A stretch of 8,367 nt of DNA, from positions 1 through 8,367 of the forward strand of contig JAAENB010000300.1 of assembly GCA_024224995.1 (NCBI GenBank), given 5' to 3'. Shown in pieces: positions 1 through 5,670 of this stretch. The stretch comes from a bacterium. GTDB taxonomy: Bacteria; Spirochaetota; UBA4802; UBA5550. Each line of letters starts with the position of its first letter. Position 1 is the stretch's first letter. A program made the position numbers and the translations under genes. The notes beneath the pieces are model-generated. The model saw only the letters and a list, made by a program, of their open reading frames with translations. It had not been told where the DNA came from and did no database searches.

Positions 1-718
1 CTAGGTTGGAATGATTAAGCCCTAGATAAATCTTATTTTGTTCTAAATATGCCAGGTACAAAAGAGAGTAGATCTTGTTTTTGTTAATATTGCTTTTTGA
101 TAGGCCTAATTCCCCCTGGTCTTTTGTGATATCTTGAATTCGTATATTTTTTGCAATATCGGTTTTTACACCAAATCCGTCACTTTTATTCATTTTAAAT
201 AGTATTGATCCATCTTCCTGGGGGGTGATGCTTCTGATATAGCAGTAGTAACCAATAGCCTCATTTTGATCAGTTAATTTTGTTGAGGGTTCTGCTCTTT
301 GGATATAAAAATCAGCAGAACCGATTTCATCTAGAACTTCACCTCTGGATCCACAATTAGAAATTTTTAAATGTAAATTATCTCCATTATTAACTGTACA
401 TTTTGTATAACTTATTTCTGACCGTCTGACATCATATATACCATAACCTGTTTTTACATTATTTATATAATATTCAAGGATTGTGTTTTCCTCTTCAAGA
501 AAAATATAAAGTTCTAAAGAATCAGATCCATAAAATAGGATTTCCAAGCTAGAATTCAATTCTCCTTCGATAGTGGTTGCATAAGTAGTTAATGAATTTT
601 TACCATAATCAATGTCAATTCCCCAATAGCCACCAGCGTAGTAGACCTCTTTCAGTTCACAATATGCACTCCCAATAAAAGTAAAAAAAAGCAATCCAAT
701 TAAACATAATTTTTTCAT
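1..718 (-). CDS. Unrecognised exported protein, 3' end missing (runs off left edge)
   Basis: A minus-strand reading frame opens with ATG at 718-716 and stays open for 239 codons to the window edge, so the C-terminus is missing. GGAG (plus 726-729) sits 7 nt before the ATG, which fixes the start. Residues 1-18 are a classic signal peptide: MKKL followed by a hydrophobic run (LIGLLFFTFIG) and a G-S-A site, so the protein is probably exported. Cys20 lies near the cleavage point, but the preceding Ser-Ala-Tyr is a poor lipobox, so I do not call it a lipoprotein. The mature part is rich in Tyr, Asn, Ile and acidic residues and looks beta-rich, with few charged helices; I recognise no domain. By eye it is more AT-rich than ilvA and the SPFH operon, which may indicate a different history. 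The gene is real by start signal, signal peptide and uninterrupted frame; its function is unknown. Confidence 0.85.
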   Translation of the reverse strand, partial: MKKLCLIGLLFFTFIGSAYCELKEVYYAGGYWGIDIDYGKNSLTTYATTIEGELNSSLEILFYGSDSLELYIFLEEENTILEYYINNVKTGYGIYDVRRSEISYTKCTVNNGDNLHLKISNCGSRGEVLDEIGSADFYIQRAEPSTKLTDQNEAIGYYCYIRSITPQEDGSILFKMNKSDGFGVKTDIAKNIRIQDITKDQGELGLSKSNINKNKIYSLLYLAYLEQNKIYLGLNHSNL

Positions 719-845
719 AAAATTTCTCCAATTTTTAATAATATTTTTTAACTTTCCCATAGCAGAAATGGTTTTTTAAACACCTATTTCTCTACAGGAT
801 AAGTTTGATACTGGTTTTTAAACCAATATGTTTGCAGTGAGATTC

Positions 846-875
846 ATAAAATTGACGGGTTGAAACTAATGTCGA
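846..875 (-). promoter_or_regulatory. Possible promoter for the exported-protein gene
   Basis: Read on the minus strand, TCGACA (plus 870-875, 5 of 6 to the -35 consensus) is followed after 18 nt by TTTTAT (plus 846-851, 4 of 6 to the -10 consensus). It would leave a leader of about 120 nt before the ATG at 718. This is a pattern match only, in an AT-rich region where chance matches are common. Confidence 0.25.
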
Positions 876-1018
876 TTTGTTTTCTATAAAAATGACTGAA
901 CGTTTACAATAGAACGGTTTTTATTATATGGAAAGTGTTTTTTTTATTGGGAGGGATTTTTATTTCCGCATTTCCGGCTTTTCTCCTGGGGTACTATTGC
1001 CCATAAGTTATAATATAC

Positions 1019-1131
1019 TTAATTTTCATTATCTGAAAACCTGGCCCCTCTCAGGTCTCCCCGAGGGGGAGAAGATAAGAGGAGATAATCTTTTGCTACC
1101 CTCCTTGGAGGGGCTGGGGGAGGCCAAACCT
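1019..1131 (+). repeat. Palindromic intergenic repeat, copy A
   Basis: Starts with TTAATTTTCATTATCTGAAA (1019-1038), which is present without mismatch at 5429-5448. A CCCCTCTCA block follows, then two hairpins: CTCCCC/GGGGAG with loop GAG (1057-1071), and CCCTCC/GGAGGG with loop TT (1099-1112). The end GGGGCTGGGGGAGG matches GGGGTCGGGGGAGG near 5606-5619. The same 5' half occurs in the 5453-5465 and 5501-5620 regions, and inverted at 6042-6088. It is a dispersed, structured repeat with no protein of its own. Confidence 0.75.
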
Positions 1132-1188
1132 GGTTATATGACAACATTTCTCACTGTACAAAGGGAAATGGCCCGACAAATCGAGACT

Positions 1189-1257
1189 TGTGGGTAATAG
1201 AATGCTTCCAAGGGGAAAAGGGGAGCAAGAGAGTTGTGTCTCAACTCCTTCACCCCC
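1189..1257 (-). terminator. Possible stem-loop downstream of ilvA
   Basis: Just past the ilvA stop, GAGTTG (1231-1236) and CAACTC (1242-1247) form a 6 bp stem with a 5 nt loop. On the minus strand a pyrimidine-rich stretch follows rather than a clean T run, so it is a weak intrinsic terminator candidate. The far end (1189-1215) carries TGTGGGTAAT...ATGCTTCCAAGGGG, a motif that recurs at 6225-6255 downstream of the outer-membrane protein gene. Confidence 0.35.
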
Positions 1258-1258
1258 A

Positions 1259-2773
1259 TCAATTCAGAAATATCCCATATGCAAGGTTGTCGCTGATTTC
1301 TTTGTACCGGTATCCTAATTCTGTCAGGAATTCTTCCAGTTTAATGGTTTCATTTGCATTAACCTGTAGTCCCGCCAGAACCCGGCCGTAAGCGGCTCCA
1401 TGGTTCCGGTAATGGAACATGGATATATTCCAGTTATGCCCCAGGCCGTTTAAAAACTCCATTAATGCCCCTGGACGTTCTGGAAACTGGAAACTGAATA
1501 GTTTCTCGTTTCGTATTCCAGGGGCCTTTCCCCCAACCATATGCCGGATGTGTAGTTTAGTTATTTCATCGTCAGACAGATCTGTTACCTTATATCCTGT
1601 TTTTGTCAGGTCCTTGTATATCTGTTCCCTCCCTTTTTGGGGATCAATTAGTTGTATTCCCACAAATACATGGGCTTTTTGGGAATCGGAATAGCGGTAG
1701 TTGAACTCTGTAATATTCCTGTTGTTCAATGCCGAGCAAAATTGCCTGAAAGAACCGGTTTTTTCGGGGATTTCCACGGCAAATATGGCCTCCCTTTTCT
1801 CCCCCAGTTCGGTACGTTCCGATATATGGCGCAACCTGTCGAAGTTGATGTTCGCACCGCTGTTAACAGCAAGAAGGGTTTCCCCCTCTATTTTTCCCCT
1901 TTCCACATATTTTTTTAAACCGGCTATTGCCAGGGCACCGGCAGGTTCCGTTATTGCCCTTGTATCATCATAAATATCCTTTATGGCTGCACAGATCTCG
2001 TCGGTATTTACGGTAATTACTCCATCAATATTATCCTTTATTACCCGGAAAGTTTCCTCTCCAATTAAATTAACCGCCACACCATCGGCAAAAATTCCAA
2101 CCTGGCCTAGCTGAACCCGTTTCCCCGCATCCATTGCCGCCTTCAGGCAGGCGGAATTGTCCGCCTCCACACCATATATTTTGACTGAGGGCTTTAAAAA
2201 TTTGATATATACTGAAATCCCTGCAAGGAGTCCTCCTCCCCCAACGGGAACAAAAACAACATCGGGAATTTCTGAGTATCTTCTAAGAATTTCCATTCCT
2301 ATTGTACCCTGCCCTGCAATTACATCGGGATCATCATAGGGATGGATAAAAACCAGTTCCTCTTTTTCTTGTATTTCCATGGCATGGGTGCATGCCTCAT
2401 TAAAAGTATCACCAAAAAGAACAACTTTTGCCCCCCGTTCCCTAACCGAATCAACTTTAATTGCCGGAGTGGTTACAGGCATTACAATAGTGGCTTTTAT
2501 TCCCAGTTTAACAGCGGCCAGCGCTACACCCTGGGCATGGTTTCCCGCTGATGCGGCAATAACCCCTTTTTTCTTCTCGATATCCGTTAACTGGGCCATT
2601 TTATTATATGCACCCCGGATTTTGAATGAATAAACAGGTTGGAGATCCTCCCGTTTAATCAAAACACGGTTTTTCAACCGTTTTGACAGGGACTCGGCTT
2701 TGTTTATAGGAGTTTCCACTGCGGCATCATAAACAGGGGCACTGAGTATCTTTTTAATATAATCTACTTTCAT
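1259..2773 (-). CDS. ilvA: Threonine dehydratase (ammonia-lyase), biosynthetic two-ACT form
   Basis: A 504-residue PLP enzyme converting threonine to 2-oxobutanoate and ammonia, the committed step of isoleucine synthesis; cytoplasmic. The catalytic fold spans about residues 5-325. Lys51 in SFKIRGAYN is the expected PLP Schiff-base lysine, SAGNHAQG (75-82) is the substrate/cofactor loop, GGGGLLAG (178-185) cups the PLP phosphate, and SGANIN (305-310) contacts the pyridine ring. Two ACT-like regulatory domains follow: about 329-400 (EIPEKTGSFRQF) and 424-494 (QFPERPGALMEF). The length and double domain match the allosteric, isoleucine-controlled biosynthetic enzyme rather than the short catabolic TdcB. 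No other ilv gene is adjacent. There is no Shine-Dalgarno before the ATG; a promoter-like pair places transcription start almost on the ATG, suggesting a leaderless mRNA. All key residues are intact. Ile control is known for the family, not shown here. Confidence 0.96.
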   Translation of the reverse strand: MKVDYIKKILSAPVYDAAVETPINKAESLSKRLKNRVLIKREDLQPVYSFKIRGAYNKMAQLTDIEKKKGVIAASAGNHAQGVALAAVKLGIKATIVMPVTTPAIKVDSVRERGAKVVLFGDTFNEACTHAMEIQEKEELVFIHPYDDPDVIAGQGTIGMEILRRYSEIPDVVFVPVGGGGLLAGISVYIKFLKPSVKIYGVEADNSACLKAAMDAGKRVQLGQVGIFADGVAVNLIGEETFRVIKDNIDGVITVNTDEICAAIKDIYDDTRAITEPAGALAIAGLKKYVERGKIEGETLLAVNSGANINFDRLRHISERTELGEKREAIFAVEIPEKTGSFRQFCSALNNRNITEFNYRYSDSQKAHVFVGIQLIDPQKGREQIYKDLTKTGYKVTDLSDDEITKLHIRHMVGGKAPGIRNEKLFSFQFPERPGALMEFLNGLGHNWNISMFHYRNHGAAYGRVLAGLQVNANETIKLEEFLTELGYRYKEISDNLAYGIFLN

Positions 2774-2779
2774 ATATAT

Positions 2780-2808
2780 ATTATTCTGGAACTTTAGTTA
2801 AACTGCAA
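2780..2808 (-). promoter_or_regulatory. Probable ilvA promoter giving a leaderless or near-leaderless mRNA
   Basis: Minus strand: TTGCAG (plus 2803-2808) and AATAAT (plus 2780-2785, 5 of 6 to TATAAT) are separated by exactly 17 nt. Only 6 nt lie between the -10 and the ATG, so transcription would begin at or next to the start codon, consistent with the missing ribosome binding site. The -35 hexamer lies inside the 39 bp direct repeat; the other copy has TTACAG there and lacks a matching -10. Confidence 0.45.
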
Positions 2809-2835
2809 GGTCTTAAGTCTTTATTAATTGATATT
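2797..2835 (+). repeat. 39 bp direct repeat, copy 1
   Basis: Begins GTTAAACTGCAAGGTCTTAA and ends in TTAATTGATATT. It is identical to 2986-3024 except for one C/T difference at its tenth base. It overlaps the presumed ilvA -35 element. Confidence 0.9.
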
Positions 2836-2845
2836 TGCATATATT

Positions 2846-2934
2846 CCCTCTCTTGCCCCCCTCTCCCCTTGTTAAATTACTACAACTTTAGGCTAATAAT
2901 AAGTTCTGGGAGAGGGGAAAGGGGGTGAGGGACT
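2846..2934. repeat. GC-rich imperfect palindrome between the direct repeats
   Basis: The left arm (about 2846-2870, pyrimidine-rich, including CCCCTCTCCCC) is complementary with gaps to the right arm (about 2907-2932, GGGAGAGGGG...GGTGAGGGA), with an AT-rich loop of roughly 35 nt. A similar T/C-rich sequence follows the outer-membrane protein gene at 6307-6337. It resembles a non-coding palindromic insertion; no ORF. Confidence 0.6.
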
Positions 2935-2985
2935 AAGAGCAGGTTTTGGGAATTGAATCAAGAAGGTATTCTCTTTTACCCTCTT

Positions 2986-3024
2986 GTTAAACTGTAAGGT
3001 CTTAAGTCTTTATTAATTGATATT
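2986..3024 (+). repeat. 39 bp direct repeat, copy 2
   Basis: Second copy of the 2797-2835 repeat (38 of 39 positions identical), 189 bp downstream. The 150 bp between the copies is mostly the GC-rich palindrome. Confidence 0.9.
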
Positions 3025-3043
3025 GGGGGAAAGAATCTGTAGG

Positions 3044-3060
3044 GAACGGGTTTCCCGTTC
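3044..3060. repeat. Perfect 7 bp hairpin upstream of the SPFH operon
   Basis: GAACGGG-TTT-CCCGTTC. TTCCCGTT recurs directly 20 bp further on (3072-3079), adjoining the presumed operon promoter. It could be a weak bidirectional terminator insulating ilvA from the operon, or an operator; there is no adjacent T run, so neither is certain. Confidence 0.4.
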
Positions 3061-3091
3061 TAATATATTCTTTTCCCGTTAAATGTCATTT

Positions 3092-3097
3092 TATAAT
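3092..3097 (+). promoter_or_regulatory. Candidate -10 element of the SPFH/zinc-ribbon operon
   Basis: A perfect TATAAT, 59 nt before the ATG at 3157. No good -35 lies 16-18 nt upstream (only T-rich sequence around 3068-3074), so it would be a weak or activator-dependent promoter. A second TATGAT lies at 3120-3125, also without a recognisable -35. Confidence 0.35.
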
Positions 3098-3156
3098 AGA
3101 AAATCGTGTGTTACTGTAATATGATGTATCCTAGTGATATAAAACTGGAGTGATAT

Positions 3157-4278
3157 ATGGGATTATTTGATAAGTTTAAAGGTGAATTAATAGATATAAT
3201 TGAATGGCTCGATGACAGTAACGATACGATTGTCTACAGGTTTGAGCGGATGGGGAATGAGATTAAAAATGGTGCTAAGCTGACTGTCCGTGAGTCCCAG
3301 GCCGCTGTTTTTATTAATGAGGGAAAACTGGCTGATGTTTTTATGCCGGGAATGTATGAGCTGACAACAGCGAATCTTCCTGTTCTCTCAACTTTAAAGG
3401 GGTGGGTTCATGGTTTTAACAGCCCTTTTAAGGCCGAGGTCTATTTTGTAAATACAAAAAGATTTACCGACTTGAAATGGGGTACCCAGAATCCGATTAT
3501 GTTGAGAGACGCGGAATTCGGACCAATCCGTTTAAGGGCTTTTGGTTCCTATTCAATCAAGGTTACCGATCCTGCAAAGTTCCTGAAGGAGATAGTTGGA
3601 ACGGATAGTGAGTTTACCACAGATGAGGTGGTTGACCAGTTGAGGAATATAGTTGTTTCCCGGTTTACCGACGCTTTAGGGGAGAGTAAGGTTCCCGCAC
3701 TGGATCTGGCGGCAAATTATGATGAGCTTGGTAATTTTATGGTGGAGAAGATCGGCCCGGAATTCGGTGAATATGGGCTGGAGCTGTTAAAGCTTCTTGT
3801 TGAGAATATTTCCCTTCCTCCAGCTGTTGAAGAGGCCCTTGATAAACGATCCAGCATGGGAATTCTTGGAAATATGAACCAGTTTACCCAGTTCCAGGCC
3901 GCAAATGCCATGGAGGCAGCTGCAAATAATCCAAATGGTACCGCCTCCGGTGGAATCGGGATGGGAATGGGTTTTGCCATGGCGAACCAGATGGGGCAGG
4001 CAATGAGCTCGAACCAGCAGCAGAACCAACAGAACCAGGCACCTCCTGCAGGCGGGCCTCCCCCAATTCCCCAGGCAGTTTCTTTTTTTGTGGCGATTAA
4101 TGGACAGCAGACAGGCCCCTTCGATCTGAATGTTTTAAAGCAGAAAGTATTATCCGGTGAACTGACAAAAGAGTCCCTGGTTTGGAAAAACGGTATGGCG
4201 GTCTGGTCCGCGGCTGGAACTGTTGCAGAGCTGACATCCCTGTTCGGCCAGGTTCCCCCTCCACTACCACCCCAATAG
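3157..4278 (+). CDS. SPFH/virion-core-like protein (YdjI type) with C-terminal GYF_2 domain
   Basis: A 373-residue protein with a good ribosome binding site (GGAG 3147-3150, 6 nt spacer). Residues about 1-235 match the SPFH (band 7) family often named virion core protein, related to Bacillus YdjI: an N-terminal amphipathic FDKFKGELIDIIEWLDD, VRESQAAVFINEGKLADVF, the KWGT motif at 107-110, and a helical region to KRSSMG. There is no signal peptide or transmembrane helix, so it is cytoplasmic or peripheral on the membrane. Residues 236-308 are a low-complexity linker rich in Met, Gly, Gln and Asn, ending in PPPIP. Residues 311-360 form a GYF_2 (DUF4339) domain: NGQQTGPF, LVWKNGMAVW. The tail is proline-rich (VPPPLPPQ). 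SPFH proteins scaffold membrane microdomains; YdjI helps place PspA at the membrane. By family and neighbour I infer an envelope-stress or membrane-organising role; the actual function here is unproven. Confidence 0.9.
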   Translation: MGLFDKFKGELIDIIEWLDDSNDTIVYRFERMGNEIKNGAKLTVRESQAAVFINEGKLADVFMPGMYELTTANLPVLSTLKGWVHGFNSPFKAEVYFVNTKRFTDLKWGTQNPIMLRDAEFGPIRLRAFGSYSIKVTDPAKFLKEIVGTDSEFTTDEVVDQLRNIVVSRFTDALGESKVPALDLAANYDELGNFMVEKIGPEFGEYGLELLKLLVENISLPPAVEEALDKRSSMGILGNMNQFTQFQAANAMEAAANNPNGTASGGIGMGMGFAMANQMGQAMSSNQQQNQQNQAPPAGGPPPIPQAVSFFVAINGQQTGPFDLNVLKQKVLSGELTKESLVWKNGMAVWSAAGTVAELTSLFGQVPPPLPPQ

Positions 4279-4306
4279 ACGATTTTATTATGGAGATAAT
4301 TTGTAA

Positions 4307-5416
4307 ATGAGTGAGACAATAACCAATTCCCCGTGTACAAACTGCGGGGCGGATCTGGTATTTGAGCCTGGGAAAGATTCCCTGAACTGCCCGTATTGTG
4401 GTGCGGAGAATTCCATCGAGGCGGATGAGAATATCGAGATTGTGGAAAACGACTACCAGGGTAAGCTAAAAGAGCTAAAATCAAGTAGTGAAGCATCGGA
4501 TATTATTGAGATAATAGTAGTAAAATGTGAAACCTGCGGGGCAAAAGTAACATTCGATGAAAACCAGACAGCAGGGGAATGCCCCTTTTGCGGGGCCCAT
4601 ATGGTTGCCCAGGGGGAGTCTGTAAAAGAGATAAAACCGGAAAGCCTCCTCCCGTTCAAAGTGGCAAAAAAGGAGGCGGCGGCAAATTTCAGGCAGTGGC
4701 TTAAAAAAAGGTGGTTTGCCCCGAATAAATTAAAACAGTTCGCCCGGATGGATGGACTATCGGGAATCTATTCCCCCTACTGGACATATGACACCGATAC
4801 CTCCACACAATATTCCGGACGGAGAGGAAAGTATTATTACAAAACAGAAACATATACTACGGAAGTTGATGGAAAAACAGTAACCAAAACCAGGCAGGTT
4901 CGCCACACCCGCTGGTACCCTGCATCGGGAACAGTTCGAAATATATTTGATGATATACTTGTGTCCGCATCGGGGAATCTGCTCCCCAAATATGTGGAGG
5001 CACTGGAACCCTGGGACCTGGAGAACCTTGTACCCTACAACGAGCAGTATTTATCCGGTTTCCAGGTGGAAAGCTATACAGTTGACCTGGAGGATGGCTT
5101 TGAAAACGCGAAAAGCAGGATGGAGCCTGTTATCAATTCAACAATTAGAAGGGATATCGGAGGGGATGTCCAGCAGATCCACTCAAAAAACAGCAGCTAC
5201 AATAATATTAAATTCAAGCATCTGCTACTTCCAGTATGGATAAGCGCCTATAAGTTCAAGGGAAAAGTCTACCAGTTTATGGTAAACGCCAGAACCGGGG
5301 AAGTCCAGGGGAAACGTCCATATTCCGCGGTCAAAATAACCCTGGCTGTTTTGGGAGGCCTTGCCTTAATCGGAGCGGGAGTTTTACTGTATTTATATTT
5401 TGATGGGAAATCCTGA
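4307..5416 (+). CDS. Double zinc-ribbon, single-pass membrane protein (YdjG-like)
   Basis: A 369-residue protein starting 28 bp after the SPFH gene, on the same strand and almost certainly co-transcribed; GGAG (4292-4295) precedes the ATG by 11 nt, a rather long spacer. Two TFIIB-type zinc ribbons open it: Cys10/Cys13 with Cys28/Cys31, and Cys74/Cys77 with Cys92/Cys95, joined by an acidic linker. Residues about 110-335 form a beta-rich region with LLPF, SPYWTYDTDTSTQYSG and many Tyr/Trp. A hydrophobic helix (about 341-365) near the C-terminus should anchor it with the bulk in the cytoplasm, since there is no signal peptide. Proteins of this shape are frequent partners of SPFH/PspA loci, with Bacillus YdjG the closest known analogue. 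The pairing supports a membrane complex with the upstream protein. Binding of zinc is inferred from the four CxxC pairs. The biochemical function of the family is poorly known. Confidence 0.9.
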   Translation: MSETITNSPCTNCGADLVFEPGKDSLNCPYCGAENSIEADENIEIVENDYQGKLKELKSSSEASDIIEIIVVKCETCGAKVTFDENQTAGECPFCGAHMVAQGESVKEIKPESLLPFKVAKKEAAANFRQWLKKRWFAPNKLKQFARMDGLSGIYSPYWTYDTDTSTQYSGRRGKYYYKTETYTTEVDGKTVTKTRQVRHTRWYPASGTVRNIFDDILVSASGNLLPKYVEALEPWDLENLVPYNEQYLSGFQVESYTVDLEDGFENAKSRMEPVINSTIRRDIGGDVQQIHSKNSSYNNIKFKHLLLPVWISAYKFKGKVYQFMVNARTGEVQGKRPYSAVKITLAVLGGLALIGAGVLLYLYFDGKS

Positions 5417-5428
5417 GAATGAATTAAT

Positions 5429-5464
5429 TTAATTTTCATTATCTGAAATGTAGACCCCTCTCAA
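5429..5464 (+). repeat. Palindromic repeat, copy B (5' part, interrupted)
   Basis: Shares the exact 20 bp TTAATTTTCATTATCTGAAA (5429-5448) with copy A and continues with GACCCCTCTCAA before breaking off at the inverted end of the 204 bp element. The expected CTCCCC/GGGGAG hairpin does not follow on either side of that element, so this copy seems truncated by the insertion or by a later deletion. Confidence 0.7.
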
Positions 5465-5668
5465 TCGGGGCTGTTGCAAAAGTAGTAATCCAGATTTCAA
5501 GACCCCTCTCAGTCTTCCTCAGGTTGCATAGGCGAGCAGCAACTTGTTGCGACCAGCCCCGAAGGGGCGAAGTTGAGAAGAATCTCTTATCTCCCTTCCT
5601 TTGGAGGGGTCGGGGGAGGCTTAGATTAGAGAACAGTCTAATTTTATAGACTTTTGCAACAGCCCCGA
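5465..5668. mobile_element. MITE-like 204 bp element with 19 bp perfect inverted ends
   Basis: The outer ends TCGGGGCTGTTGCAAAAGT (5465-5483) and its exact reverse complement (5650-5668) bracket about 166 bp with no ORF. The TGTTGCAAA core resembles ends of some insertion sequences (for example the IS6 group), so a non-autonomous derivative of a DDE transposon is likely. I see no target duplication at the flanks. The interior carries a further copy of the palindromic repeat (GACCCCTCTCA at 5501 to GGGGTCGGGGGAGG at 5619) plus hairpins GCAAC-TT-GTTGC and GCCCC-GAA-GGGGC. It lies between convergent genes, with its right end 2 bp from the DUF559 stop codon. Confidence 0.75.
5501..5619 (+). repeat. 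Palindromic repeat, copy B2 (inside the MITE-like element)
   Basis: GACCCCTCTCA (5501-5511) repeats the copy B flank at 5453-5463. The 3' part, TTGGAGGGGTCGGGGGAGG (5601-5619), matches copy A at 1105-1122 with few changes. GACCCCTC (5501-5508) and GAGGGGTC (5604-5611) are exact inverted repeats, so the whole copy can fold. A central section of about 40 bp (GGTTGC...GCGACC) is absent from copy A. Confidence 0.7.
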
Positions 5669-5670
5669 GG

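Larger units (their letters stand above)
719..1258. other. 540 bp spacer without a convincing gene
   Basis: Between two minus-strand genes. The left half (719-1015) is AT-rich and presumably carries the promoter and leader of the exported-protein gene. It includes two similar short dyads, at 769-784 (TGGTTTTTTAAACACC) and 812-825 (TGGTTTTTAAACCA, 6 bp arms). The right half holds a palindromic repeat (1019-1131) and a GC-rich stem-forming stretch (1189-1257) just past the ilvA stop. Plus-strand frames across it translate the repeat and have no ribosome binding site, so I call none of them. Confidence 0.7.
2774..3156. other. 383 bp divergent spacer between ilvA and the SPFH operon
   Basis: No gene seen. 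It holds the ilvA promoter at its left end, a 39 bp direct repeat in two copies flanking a GC-rich imperfect palindrome, a short perfect hairpin at 3044-3060, and the SPFH operon promoter and ribosome binding site at its right end. Confidence 0.7.

Noticed and set aside
928..1197. 89-codon plus-strand frame in the left spacer
   Set aside because: Its middle (KTWPLSGLPEGE...PSLEGLGEAKPG) is simply translation of palindromic repeat copy A; there is no ribosome binding site and no domain.
2774..3156. Riboswitch, T-box or leader-peptide attenuator upstream of ilvA
   Set aside because: The presumed promoter sits too close to the ATG to allow a leader, no T-box sequence or branched-chain codon run is seen, and the palindrome lies upstream of that promoter.
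3717..4496. 259-codon minus-strand frame opposite the SPFH and zinc-ribbon genes
   Set aside because: It overlaps two well-supported genes on the other strand, is rich in Pro, Ser and Trp, and matches no family; it is an antisense shadow.
5465..5668. CRISPR-like or toxin-antitoxin locus between the convergent genes
   Set aside because: There is no regularly spaced repeat series and no small ORF; inverted ends explain the structure better.
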